From NCBI GenBank assembly GCA_036320915.1, contig JAXBDG010000007.1:2418001-2482000 (forward strand): a stretch of DNA of 64,000 nucleotides, in the 5' to 3' direction. The translations under genes were made by a program, and so were the position numbers. This document shows positions 9,447 to 20,885 of the stretch, one piece after another (the first letter of the stretch is position 1; each line of letters begins with the position of its first letter). Source of the stretch: Linnemannia elongata. Lineage: Eukaryota; Mortierellomycota; Mortierellomycetes; Mortierellales; Mortierellaceae. The notes beneath the pieces were generated by a model, which ran no database searches, was not told the DNA's origin, and was given only the letters and a program-made list of their open reading frames with translations.

Positions 9447-11119
9447 CTTCCACCACCACCAGATCTTTGCCACTAATCAACACGGCTATGTTCTAGGGGT
9501 ACCTTGAGTTATATCTCGTTTCTACAAGCTGCGTTGGATTCTAGGATGATCCTCGTAAAGGATATATTTGCCCAGGACCATTCTGTTATTGTCCAGTATC
9601 TATTCCCTGTTATATCTTTTGCCCATTTGCCTCCAGTCCCCAGTCCAGTCCCCAGTTCCCGTCCCAACCCATTCCGACTTCTAGATAAATAGATCCCCTG
9701 TCCCTCTTGTCTTGTTCTCCAGTCTGCAATCTCACAATTCATCCCCTTCCCTTCTGTCTTCTACTCCCTCTGTTCCCTGCACACTCTCTTCTCTGCCTGT
9801 TTCTTCTTTCACTACCTTCTTCTTTAATAAGACCATATCAAAAAGCACACTCACCCCTTTCCAAGTCTGTCAGATCGTTGCAGGCATATAATATACCTAA
9901 AATCTTTCGATGATCCTCTTGCTGCAACAAAATTGATCAACCCCCCGCCACAACTTTCAATTGTATTTTCTCGCGTTGGGTATTTTTGATGTCAATGAGG
10001 ATGTAGGACGTGAAGGACAGAACTAAAATAAACGTTTGAGAGGAATCCTGGGGTTGATAGCAACGATGACGAATGAGCAATGCAAAAGAAAAGACAAAAA
10101 CGCTTTTGGCTGATCAGTTTTGCTGCGCACTTTAGAAGCCTCCCACAAAAAATTCAAGATGATTGGAGGTGACGAAGACCTCGAAAGATCAAACGATTGT
10201 TTTTCCACTAGTCTTAGCTAATAACAAGCAGTTATTAATCATCTCTTCTTTTGGATCCCAAGTAAACTTTTTTTTTCTACTAATCAACTGGTGCTGGGAA
10301 AGTGCCGGGATAATTTTCTCGCGTCAATCTACCATCTAAGCAAGCTGGAACCCCGAACAGATTGGAGGTTATTTTTTGGGTTTTCTCATATGGAAAGAGC
10401 AAATCCTCCAATATAGCAATGGCGACAAGCCTACTAAGGCAAAACAAGGCAAAGCAAGGCAAAGCAAGGCAAAGCAAGGCAAAGCAAGGCAAAGCAAGGC
10501 AAAGCAAGGCAAAGCAAGGCAAAGCAAGGTAAAGCAAGGCAAATCTGCTGTGCCAATTGTCATTTCACCAATTTGTGCTTTGTCAACAGGGATAACTGTG
10601 CGCCTCCTATGTCATTCCTACCCACCTATGTTTGGGCTATATGTACCTCAGAGCGAAGGCTTCACCATCTCTCGTACTATTGTCACCAGCAAATCGATGA
10701 TGTCTTCGGCTGGCATTGGTCGTACAAAGAAAATTTCAAGGGAACTGACGAAAAAATCGAGGGTACTTTTCTGGAATGCTGTGCTTTTCACAACCTTTCA
10801 CTCATCCGTCGATTGTTAGCTTACTCTTTTTGGGCGTCATGTCGACAATTTGTTTTTTGTTTGTCCGCGGGAGGATCTTATTTTCCTTCACTTGGATCAA
10901 TTGACCACTGGCTAAACATGTTGCACACAACTACTTTGCAAGCTCTCCACAAACATGCAAAAAAGCAACAACCACATAAATAATAGAAAGACCATTAAAA
11001 AAACTTGTGCCTTTTCCGTTTTCCCCTTTTTTTCAACACTTTTCATACTTCTTCTCCTCTTTCACCTTTAACTCTACTCTTATCCAGCTTTTGTTTTTTC
11101 AGTGGTGTAAAATTCAGTA
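9447..11119. other. Intergenic, with a minisatellite; no clear gene
   Basis: The sequence after the LINE is pyrimidine-rich. It includes promoter-like CT tracts close to 11040-11115, just before the channel gene, and a repeat at 10439-10540. A 136-codon stretch ending near 10983 shows no recognisable motif and I do not support it as a gene. Confidence 0.5.
10439..10540. repeat. Decamer minisatellite (AAAGCAAGGC)n
   Basis: About ten head-to-tail copies of the 10-bp unit AAAGCAAGGC occur with only two single-base variants. They have no spacers, so this is not a CRISPR-type array. The open frames on both strands merely translate the repeat (KQGKAR or LCLALPCFAL). Confidence 0.95.
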
Positions 11120-14100
11120 ATGTCCAGGTCGAACGACAACCACGTCATCGTGGATCTATCCATAGCCTCCTCTGGCAGCCACGACGATGACAATGATCAA
11201 GAGGACAACAGTCAGACCGCAACCTCCACCCCGATCGAGGTGATTCCACCCAGTACCGGTTCTGAGGACAAGCAGGGGCCAGCTACAACAGCACTACTGT
11301 CGCATCAGCAACAGCCGCAGCAGCCACTGCGGATTGTTCCGGAAATTTTCAACCCTGAAAAGAGAACGAACGTCTTGTTTTCGTCTTCCGTTGATGATGT
11401 CAAGGTACAAAAAAGTTTTTCGATGTTGTGCCGTCTTGTGCGTGCTCGAGGCGAGGCAATGGGTTGCTCAAATTATTTTCGCTTTTATATATAATAAATA
11501 GTACAAGGCCTCAGCGGGTGCCTTCACAGCCCCGGGTGACTATTTCGCCATCTGGAGCGTCTCCGTCCCTGCTTCTAATCGGATTGGGAAGCGGACGAAA
11601 CTGAAACTAGTTTTAACAAAAGTGAGTATTTTTGTTGTTTGTTCCCCATACCAAAAAAAATAGACTGAGCAATAAACAATTTCAGACCTGACCAATTTTT
11701 TCTTTTACATTTTCTACCATTTAGAGCCACGGCGGCCGTATGGAGGTGTCGGGCTTGTGGAAGGAATTAAAAGAAGACCAGCATGAGCAACAAGAACAAC
11801 AAAGTAGGTTACGGAGGATGCTAGAAAAAATTATGGGTCAACGTGGGTAACGGGAAGAGAGGCTTTTGAAGGACTAATCGTTTTCAAATGTTTTTTGTTC
11901 TCTTACTCCTCCCAAAAAAAGCTCGGACAGTTCGCTTTCGACTCGACACAAAGATCCACGTCGAGAAAGGCTACCAGTTAGACGCCTCGCTAGACTTGCA
12001 TTTTGAGTTTCTGGACCGACTCGAGGGTGCCGACAATACCGGTGGCAGTCTTGACATCGTCGAAACCATCGATGGAAATGCTCCAGAACCAGGCAGAGCT
12101 TTTTTATTCGAGATGAGACCTTGCCATACTGAGGAGGAGGATCAAGAGCAAGACAACCTCTCGATTCTCACACTGCCTGTCACTCACAGAGTTGATACAG
12201 TACTGGCGTTCATCCCACCTTCCGTCCTGGATGACTTTCAAAAGGTTCATATCTTGGCAACTGCAGTTTCTCAGGATGAAAAAACCGTAGTGACTGTTTC
12301 TAGAAAGGGCCGTGGGGTGGAGTTCTTTTTGGATATATGGGATTTGAACGGCTACCACTGCTACGCCAACAGTAAGGAGATGAAAGATCTGATCAAGTCA
12401 AAACGACGAGTGGCATGGTCAGCATTCACGATCAATGGAGTAGAAACGCTCAACATGTCGTTCCTTGATGTTTCCTTGTCGAGTAATGGAGAGCTTGTGG
12501 CAGTCTTTGATAAACCGGATGATACATTTTGCAGTAAACCTGTCGAGAACGGGTTCCCCACCGGAAATTTTCCATTGAGAGTATTTCAACGAAAGCCAGC
12601 AACAACAACAGCAGCAGGAGTGGCAGCAGTAGAAAATGTCACGACAGCCAAGAAGGTGTCTGACAAGGAACCATTCGCACTTCCCGGCTGTGGAGGTGGC
12701 AGAAAACAGGTCGTCCCTATGAGTGAAGGCTTGGAGGAAGTCTCATATGACATGGTATCACCGCTCTTTACTTTTGCTGGCTATGCAAAATTTCAACACC
12801 GCTCGGAGCAAAGTAGCAGTGATAAAAGGAAGTCAACAGATCCACAAGATTTTGTCCTGGTCACTTGCAACGGATGGTGCTTAGAGGTTTATGAAGCTCG
12901 AACAGGCCTCAAGCTGCTCCACACAATATCCCTCACCCCGCTCTCGCTCAGTAGAGCTGGCTACCAGTCCTACGAGCTATTGATGAAGACTCTTCAAAAC
13001 TCAATGTTTGTATGGTTCACGGATTCTCAGAGCGAGATCTCCGTCTGGAACTGGAGGACGGGAAAAAATGTTGGATTCTATCCGAAAGGATTTTATCCAG
13101 TCTTGTCTATGGATGAGTCTCTGCTAGTTGTGTTTGGAGCCTCCATCGTCCGCGCCTATTCGACAGAGAACAGACAACTACAGGGTCTGAGGACCAATGT
13201 TGCTTGGAGTTACAGGTGGAATGAGCATGTCAACATTCGACATGATTTTCTTTCTCAAGGAAGCGGACGGCTGGCAATGCTGGAAAGGGACTCTATTAGC
13301 TATATTGGTGAAATCTCCTCAGAGCTTGTTCGATATCTCAACATGCGAAAGTTGGAGGACATTCAAGCGACAACCTTTGCTATCCCTCTCAGGTCTTGGC
13401 CGATCCATGTGCTGCCATCGACGACATTGGTTCAGGAGAGCGCGATCGGAGCTGTGATTGTTGGTTCATCCAAAATGGTCAAAGTGTTGAACCTCGAGCC
13501 TGACAAGACAACAAAAGCAGCAACTGCGACGGTGACAGTTTGTGGCCCAAATTGCTCAGTACCCTGGAAGGATGGTCACAAAAACTGTTTCTTTGATGAA
13601 GAGCAACGGCGTACGTTCAGAATTATCAGGAACAGCAAAAAGAAAGTCACTTGTGTTGTCCGCATCAGGGATAAAAGTAAATCAAACACTCGAGGTATGG
13701 TTGTACTTGAACTGCCGTTTCCAGAAATGGAAGAAGAGCATGACCCTCAGCGTATGTGGTGGACCATCTTGCAAGGTCGGAACCAATTTTATGTCCAGAC
13801 CGATTCCGAATTTGAGCTATGGCAGTTTCCAACATCAACAAGCAATCAGTGCACATTGTTGGGAGTTGGAGACAAACACAGGACTTCTGAAGACTATTGG
13901 GAGTTCATGTGCGCCCATGGGAGCCTCCGCCGCGGCGATGGAGACGAAATTGTGTCGAGGTTTGGGACCTCTGAGAAGGAACTTGCAGAACAGGAGAACA
14001 TTATTTCAATTTGGCACCTTATCAAGCGGTACACTGAAAACTTGGATACATACCCCGTGACCTACCAAAAAGCCATTGTTGATTTTATTGCTCGTCACAT

Positions 14101-16798
14101 CAATAAGGATCCAGGCCCAACTGATACCAACAAAGCAGAGACCAATAAGACAAGAACGTCCTTTATGTGGAAAGTTGTTCGCGAATGCGTTCGCTCCGGC
14201 AATGATGCACTTCTCCTAGGCGTCCTGAATTCTAGCAGCCACCTTGGATACTGGATACCAAGCCCGGACGAGTTCTCAGACAACGCCGAAAAGGACATGA
14301 TTGCTCACTTGATCGTCAAATTCAAGTTGCCCGTGGCCAAGATCCTGATTGACTATTGCCTTGAAAGAGCTCACTCGACCGACTCTGTGTTGCTCGAAAA
14401 GTTGATGATCAGTGTCCCGCACCTTATATCCAAGCACCCTGACGTAGCCTTGAATATTGCCCGACGAGCTGCATTCCTTCCAGTCTTGAACAGAGATCAA
14501 ATCCTGCAGCAGGCAGTCTATAACGGAGACCAGTGGCGAAGGGGCAAGTTTTGGGTGCCAGTAAAATCAAAGCTGTACGAGGTCATTGACCAGAATCCAG
14601 TCTTTCATCGTCTCAACCGGTTGGCTATTTTCGACAGCAACAAGACCCAGGACCTCAATAACCAGCCAGGATTGTTGCCAGTGACGGCCGAGACAGTGAA
14701 AAAGAATGCCAACATCAAGACCAATCTGTACATGGCCCCGTTTTCGCTGGTTTGGACGATTCAAGAAAACGAAGACGACAGCAAAAAGGCGAAGAAGGAC
14801 GGAAAATTATTGACTGGCCAGGTTATTGACAAGGAACAGCAACTGTCAACAAAGACAACGAAGTCAGCAATGCCAGCGAAGCTGACAGCGGTCGCAGGTA
14901 GCGCGGCTTTAGTCCTTCGAATGATTGGGCACTTTATCTTTCCCTTTGACAAGGTCTTTATCCACAGCCACTACGACGATCTCCAAGCCTATGACAATCC
15001 TGCCTTTTCGGCTCTGGCGACCTACAAATGGACGAGATTTGCTCGATATTTTTGGTGTCTTCGACTGTCGTTCCAAATCTCGTACGAGTTTTCGGTCCTC
15101 GTCGTGACATTATTTCAACTCTATGGAGATGAAGAGCAGCGAGCTGACCTGGTTGGCGGATATATTGCCATCATTGTGCTCGGTTACATGTTGCTACATA
15201 TCGAGTTTCAGCAGATGCGCGGAGGCATTGGCCGTTACTTCTCGTAAGCATTGCTTTGCTTTATTCTTTTCTTGAATCCAAACCATTCACAAGTCTGATA
15301 TTCCGCTCCTTTTGTTTTCCAAAATCTCTTCAAGATCGCCCTACAACTATGTCGATCTCAGTGCATATGTGATTCCGATGGTCTCAAGTTGTATCTTGAT
15401 TGCCAACTCCGACCAAATCGTGGCTTTGCGAGCTCTGAGTTTCTCGGTGGTCCTTATCTACATCCATTTTGTAAGTTCTTTTTTACAATCCAATTTTCAG
15501 GAAATATCGTTGGTGCAGAACATTAACCGATTTTTTCTTTCTTTCCCTCCTTTCCCCAAAAAAGATCTTTGAGCTGCGAGTGTTCAAGGACGTGTGCCGA
15601 GTAGTAGCGATCGTGGTCAACATTCTCTCCGACATTCCCGCATTCTTCATCATCCTGGCCATATTTATTCTTTCTTTCGCGCATTCCATCAATCATTTGA
15701 CAGAGATCAATTTTCGGGCGGCTGCGTGTATGCCTGATCCGGACGATGCTACTTCTCCCTCGAGCTGTAATTCTCAACGAGCAGAGTTTCCGAGGGGTTA
15801 CCTGCAGTCTATCTCTACGACTTATTTCTTCATGGTAAAAAGACGCGCATCTGCACAATAAGTCAACGCCATCGTTTTTCGCGTTTGCCTGACATCTGAC
15901 TCTTGCTTAATTTTTTATCTTTCCCATTTACAGACAGGCGACTACGGCCCGGTGCAGACTTCGTTGACGGACGGACATTGGACAATTCAGTTGATGGTCA
16001 GCATGTTCTTCTTTCTCACCGCTATGCTGATGATGAACGTTGTCATCGGTAAGTATTTCACTCTCTTTCTCATGCTCCTCATTCTTTTCTGCTGTATTTT
16101 TTCTTTCTCTGAACTAATCTCTATTTCTTTCCACCTTTCCTATAGCGCTTATGAACGGTGTCTACAACGACACGATCCCCACCGTGGACCAAATCTGGCT
16201 TAAGAACCGACTAGATCTAATTGCCGGAGCCGAAAACCTGTCGTTTTTCTTACCCTATTTCAGACAAAACTTCGATTATTTCCCGAAATGGGTGTACTAC
16301 ACGGCTACAGATAAGGAAGTGGAGGAGTATAAGAAGAGGTACGGGCTGAATGTAATAGAAACGCGGTTTAAGTTCCGTTCAGAGAAAGACAATGAGGAAG
16401 AAGAGGAGGAAGTGGAGGAAGAGGTGGAAGAGGACAGGGAGTGGGATGATGATGATGATAACGATGGGGAGGAGGAGGAACAGGTGGAAGAGAAGAAAAC
16501 TAGTTCTGATATTGCCACCAGCGCCACCACGGTTAGTCAAGATGCGACCGATAAAACCCTGCCATCATCCCCAGAAACCCAAGACCTTGTCAAAGCGCTG
16601 AAAGCCGAGTTGAGCGAGATCAAGGTCCGACTGACGATCCAGGATGAGCTTTGGCAAGTGGAGAGGAAGAGGCAACAAGAGCGACTGGAATTTCAGGCAT
16701 CAGAGATGAAGGATGATAGAGCATTACAAGATCTACGACATCAGAAGGTGGAAGAGATGTTGAGGCAGGTGCTGTTGATCAACCAGAGATCCGGTTAA
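11120..16798 (+). CDS. Beta-propeller-like plus TRP-type ion channel, 8 exons
   Basis: The exons are 11120-11404, 11502-11621, 11725-11803, 11922-15243, 15335-15470, 15565-15834, 15934-16048 and 16146-16798. All borders are GT-AG and in phase, giving 1659 residues. Residues 1-160 are disordered and acidic. The long middle has weak WD40-like blades (LEVYEARTGLKLLH, ISVWNWRTGKNVGFY). Six membrane segments follow: S1 YFWCLRLSFQISYEF, S2 VGGYIAIIVLGYMLL, S3 YVIPMVSSCILIA, S4 ALSFSVVLIYIHFIF, S5 IPAFFIILAIFILSF, a pore helix with YFFMTGDYGPV, and S6 MFFFLTAMLMMNVVIG. The order and the GDYG filter resemble TRPV/TRPA channels, so a membrane cation channel is likely. The C-terminus is a poly-Glu/Asp stretch followed by a coiled coil. 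AATAAA follows the stop codon closely. Ion specificity cannot be read from sequence. Confidence 0.88.
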
Positions 16799-16899
16799 AT
16801 TGAAATAAAACGAAAGCTCGGGGGCGGAGCCATCATAGGACGTTTTCTTCAGTCGAGAATGGGCGTCATAGCGCGCGTTTTTTTTCGTTTCAATCAAGT

Positions 16900-17022
16900 A
16901 ACGTCCATCTACTTGTAGACGGGGTATTGTAAGCAGTAGAGACGCTCTGTTGCGTCGATCTGCTGAGATTAAGCCATTTATTGTAAAGATTTGTTCGAAA
17001 GAACGACATCTCTTTTTTTTCT
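16900..17022 (+). rRNA. Second 28S 3'-end fragment, with spacer
   Basis: It contains ACGGGGTATTGTAAGCAG, GATCTGCTGAGATTAAGCC and the spacer motif GTTCGAAAGAAC followed by a T tract, paralleling 3595-3720. Only the last ~90 nt of 28S is present. It starts about 100 bases after the stop codon of the channel gene, so it may lie in that gene's 3' flank or mark its border. Confidence 0.8.
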
Positions 17023-17762
17023 CTTTTCTAAGTAAGGATGTTAACTTGCCAAAAATTTTAAGTCGACTGACGGCCGGGACCAGTCGAATTTCAGTCGACT
17101 GATAGGTGATACTATGCGTAGTGTAAGCTCTTCTGCAGCGTGGTAGCCATGGTGTTTGGGTTCTAAATTTCTTTTTTTCTTCGGCAATACGCATTCTTTT
17201 GATCGTATATATTTTAAGTATCAAGTTCTCCTTACTTCATCTTTGAAGGGGGAAAAGAAGCATGATAACACAGTCGGGCCTCAATCGCCTAACGCGCAAA
17301 ATAAAAATTGATAACCGTACATAATTCGGTGACAGGTCAAAGGACATGCTGTACCTATCTCGTTAGTGACTGGATCAAAAAACACTTTGTAGCGGTGAGA
17401 TACATGTCATTCTAACTATCATGAGGAGAGTAACAAGCATACAGAACAATATGTTTGCATGTCGCAAAGGCAAAAAAAAGGAAGAGAACGGAAATTTTGT
17501 GCCAGGCGGTTGCTGGGAAATAGTTCATTTTGACGTATCTCTTTACCGCCTCTCACAAAGAACGCGTGCTGGCGCTCGTTTCAAAAACAAAACATCCCTT
17601 ACCCAGCCTTGAACCTGTATAAATGTTTCACTAAGTTCCAGGGCTCCGGCTTCTCTATCGTCATTTTCTGCGGATGTTTCTGAATCTGAGACTCTAAATA
17701 GAGAAGGTGTCAGTCGACTCCAATTTGTTTTCAGTCGACTGGCTTTTTTTCTTCGTCAGTCG
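17023..17762. other. Spacer with CAGTCGACTG palindromes
   Basis: Palindromic AGTCGACTG motifs occur near 17062, 17093, 17711 and 17734, with related half-sites (CAGTCGGC, CAGTCGGG) up to 18190. Otherwise this is AT-rich DNA without a supported gene. Confidence 0.5.
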
Positions 17763-17775
17763 GCTGCAGTCGGGT

Positions 17776-18126
17776 ATAACGCGTGATGGTTTCTGCCCGT
17801 GTGGCGCTTCGCTAGCCACACATGAGGATCGGATCTGCCCTGGAGCGACCAAGGAACCACGCGTAGCTGACGAGCGGCTGTTGGAGAGTGTGTTGGGAAG
17901 GAGGAAGTTATCATTGATGGAGAGGATGGGAAGAATCCCCTTCATTCGTATCTAGTTCTATTTTCTTCCGTTAGTGCTGTGAAGAGCATCTACAATTGTT
18001 GCGCAGAGCCAGGTTTCGGACCGGACTGTGACTGACGGATGGTTCACTGAAGAGTTTGGTCTATAGTTCCCTTTACTTCCAAATGCCTCCTTTGTTCTAT
18101 TTTTCAGAGAAATAAAATTGTGTACG

Positions 18127-18158
<32 letters not shown>

Positions 18159-18160
18159 AT
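17776..18160 (+). mobile_element. Severely 5'-truncated LINE tail with 13-bp TSD
   Basis: The first ~180 bases encode CPCGASLATHEDRICPG and ESVLGRRKLSLMERMG, matching the last ~50 residues of the LINE protein at 5680-9360 (CECGRPLAEHEEGRCPG, EALLGRRRMDIMEKRG). A short 3' UTR with AATAAAATTG and a run of ~30 A follow. The 13-bp repeat GCTGCAGTCGGGT sits at 17763-17775 and 18161-18173. This is a separate, very short insertion of a related but diverged LINE on the opposite strand. Confidence 0.88.
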
Positions 18161-18188
18161 GCTGCAGTCGGGTTTATCGACTGGCGAC

Positions 18189-18764
18189 TCACACCCTTAT
18201 GAACAGTGGTGGATTATCAAGGCAGTTGGTTCCCAAAACCACAGTGCCATTTTTTAATGGGTGCTCAGAGCTGGAGTGTTGGTAATGTATACAGCTAAGC
18301 ATGACTGTCAAGTGTAACGTATCCAGTGTTTCCTGAAATGTCTGATTATAAATCAAGAGGAGCTTTAATTTATTTCGAGCCAGGCAGTCTCTAATATCTA
18401 AGTGACGCTTTGTAGGCGATGCACCCTCCAGTGTCCACATCACATTTCGCGAGATATTCGAGGGTAGGCCTTCACAGTCACTATCCGGAGAACACGCTGG
18501 TTCATGTCCGAAGCAATTACACGTAGTTTTGTTGTTCTCCGCAAGGAAATTAGTCGCTTCTTCAATGCCACATATATTGACGCAGCTTTCTTTGGTGGGT
18601 CCTATGCCATAGCAGGTACATCCTGAACTCTCCCATCTCCAGTACAGCCTGCCACAGTAGTTTCTACAGTCCTCTACGTATGGAGTTTGTGAGGGTTCGT
18701 TTGCACCTTACGAGTATACAACTGAAACGACAAATCCTAGAACACTGATCTTAGACAGCAGCAT
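18189..18764 (-). pseudogene. Secreted cysteine-rich protein with one stop after the signal peptide
   Basis: The ATG at 18764 opens MLLSKISVLGFVVSVVYS, a clear signal peptide. The next codon is TAA (18710-18708). The same frame then runs on without interruption for 172 codons to a TGA at 18189. The downstream part is rich in cysteine (CRNYC, CTCYG, CVNIC, CNCFG and more; about 16 in all) and has several N-glycosylation sequons (NKT, NIS, NQT). It looks like a small secreted protein. With no splice pair to remove the stop (the only GT-AG option is 38 nt and loses frame), the gene is probably recently dead, unless the stop is read through. No family is recognised; it is only faintly WSC-like. 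Confidence 0.6.
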
Positions 18765-19680
18765 AATTGATTGTTTGCTAATTGGGTCATATGGTGGAGA
18801 TCAAAGAAGAAATAGGTCAGCATAAAGCCACTACTGCCCTAAACGTGTATAGAGAATATTCAGCCATGTAGCCTTACGAGAGGCTGGTCAAGAAATGTGT
18901 GTGCGTTCTGGGGTTGTGCAAGACTCCTTGTGCGTGTTCCAGTGAATGTTCTTAATCGTGGTAAGTGGCGCTCTTGCGAAGGCCCAGTGAAAGAGATCTT
19001 TGTGTGATAGTGTTATTGCGAACTTGCCTGTGATAGTTCTTGTAGTCGTTGTGTTGAGTGTAGAGTTTTGAGTGGGATCAGATGTGATTTGGCGCCTAAC
19101 GACCGATGTATATGTCTTCTTTATATACGTGAAGAAAGTCAGGACTTTGGAGAGAAACCAAATCACGGCGTTATCTCTCTTGTTGGCTGAAGAGCGAGAA
19201 AGTTCAGGGGTTCACTGAAACATTTGGGTGCGGAAAACACCAAACTGATCAAGGGGATGCTGAAATAAAAGGGGACGTTGAAGGAGTTGCCCAGAAAAAA
19301 AGGGCAGCTGTCAGTAGAAGATTAGATGCTGAGAACACCAAAAAAATCATCAAGCAAGAGCAAAAGAATCTAGATGGGCCTGAAAAAAAAAAGTTAGGGG
19401 TGAGGCAGAAAAAGGAAGAGACGAAGAAAGTGAAAAATGGGGAAGGGACGCCAAAAGGGCTGGGAATAGTAAGGGCAAGGAAGAGTAAGGGCAGATGAAT
19501 GAAATGAGAGGTACGTGATGATCATGTGATGTTAGTAGAGGAGAGAGAGAAACAAGAGAAGGGATACCCAGAAGAAAGACGAGGAACGCCAGAATGCTCA
19601 TGAGGATGTTAAAAAGGGGAGGGATGTCGAGCAGAAGATGGGGATGCAGAAAAAAAAATGGGAGAGGCACCGAAAATTAA
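18765..19680. other. Purine-rich low-complexity spacer
   Basis: From about 19190 the sequence is built of imperfect GA-rich units (GATGCTGA, GGGGATGC, AAAAAAG) with no conserved coding signal. Short open frames on the minus strand are leucine/serine strings from this bias. No gene is seen. Confidence 0.5.
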
Positions 19681-19815
19681 GATGTCGGCTCTTCCTATCA
19701 TACTGAAGCAGAATTCAGTAAGCGTTGGATTGTTCACCCACTAATAGGGAACGTGAGTCGGGTATAGACCGTCCTGAGACAGGTTAGTTTTACTCTATTG
19801 ATGAAATGATGCTAT
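19681..19815 (+). rRNA. Third 28S fragment (upstream part of the 3' end)
   Basis: It runs from GATGTCGGCTCTTCC through AATTCAGTAAGCGTTGGATT and ACAGGTTAGTTTTACTC to the start of the next helix. It corresponds to 3150-3280 of the first fragment and is a little diverged. It stops before the sarcin-ricin loop. It is embedded in GA-rich repeats, so it is a non-functional piece. Confidence 0.8.
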
Positions 19816-19909
19816 GTTGTAACAAAGAGACACCATCAAGGGACAGCACTGAGGCATAACAATCAAGGGACAACGTCAAGGCATACTTGAGAAAGATCAA
19901 GGGTTGCTG

Positions 19910-20095
19910 GGAAAAGACCAAGGGATGCTGGAATAGAAAGGGATACTAGAAAAAGAAATGGATGATAGAAAAAGAAATGGATGATAGAAAAAGAAAGGGA
20001 TGATAGAAAAAGAAAGCGATAATAGAAAAAGAATGGTGTACTGGAAAAGAAAGGGATGTTAGAAAAAGAAAGGTGTGCTGGAAGTGAGATGGAGT
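19910..20095. repeat. Imperfect ~19-bp minisatellite, GGATGATAGAAAAAGAAAT type
   Basis: Eight to nine imperfect copies of GGATGATAGAAAAAGAAA occur head to tail, grading into GGTGTGCTGG variants at the right edge. A looser form of the same unit (CAAGGGACA) precedes it. Confidence 0.85.
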
Positions 20096-20885
20096 GGAGC
20101 CTCTGACGACCAAGCCACTAGTCAACTCCTATGCTACCTTTCCTTTTCTCCATAAGAGCACTACTCCCTTTTGTTTTCATTCTCATTCTCTAACCCCACA
20201 CATGGTCCACTCTCAACCACCTCCCTCTGTCCGCATCGTCCTCGCCACCTTCACCTCTCTTTTCTTTAAGCACCTTTAATTACCCTCGATCCTCCAATCC
20301 TCCAATGCCCAATTTGCGCTGCATCTCTCTGCTTCTCACATGAACGTTTTCCTTTGCTCACCTCCTATATTGTTCGACATTGGACTCACTCGTGGCCGTG
20401 AAATCCACACACATGCCAACAAGGAAGCAAGACAATGGCACGGCTGTGGGTGTCAACAGGCATGACGTGTGTGCGAGTGTTGAGGACCGATGGTGAGCCG
20501 GGCCCACCTTGGGTATAGAGGAGCCAAAGACTATGCCTTGCGCTGGGTTGCTCTTCGTAATGACCCCTACCGCAAGTTGTACACGCGCATTTCCCACGAA
20601 CTCAAAATGAGAGCAAATTCAGAGAAGACATGTAACAGCTGCAGAAGTAGGATGGCAGATAAGAGCAAGAGGTAGAAACGGATGATGTTTATTACACAGA
20701 AGGAAGGGAATATTCTAAAGGGGCTGGGGAGCGTGGAGGCGCATTAGTTGAAGTGGAGACGAAGAAATCATACGATTATCCCCTTCTCAATTGTCTCGCC
20801 ACCTTTGTTTCTCGCTTCTTTCTTCTACAGTTATACTCACCTCTTCAAAAACTCACTTGCCCACTACTCACGTTCAGGAATCAGG
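20096..20885. other. Upstream region of the F-box gene
   Basis: The sequence is mixed. Pyrimidine-rich tracts at 20130-20280 and 20780-20880 look like fungal promoter or 5' UTR sequence. A 61-codon ORF at 20490-20675 is not recognised and has no support beyond being open. Confidence 0.45.

Noticed and set aside
5788..9496. Plus-strand ORFs within the LINE
   Set aside because: They are antisense of the RT/RNase H frame, with biased composition from its Arg/Glu-rich codons.
10439..10540. Array that could be mistaken for CRISPR
   Set aside because: It is a 10-bp head-to-tail minisatellite without spacers, in a eukaryote.
10586..10600. 28S-like word ACAGGGATAACTG
   Set aside because: Only 13 bases match the rRNA core. 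The flanks do not follow 28S, so it is likely chance.
20490..20675. 61-codon ORF upstream of the F-box gene
   Set aside because: It has an ATG start but no recognisable motif, no splice continuation and no second copy. Not enough support to call a gene.
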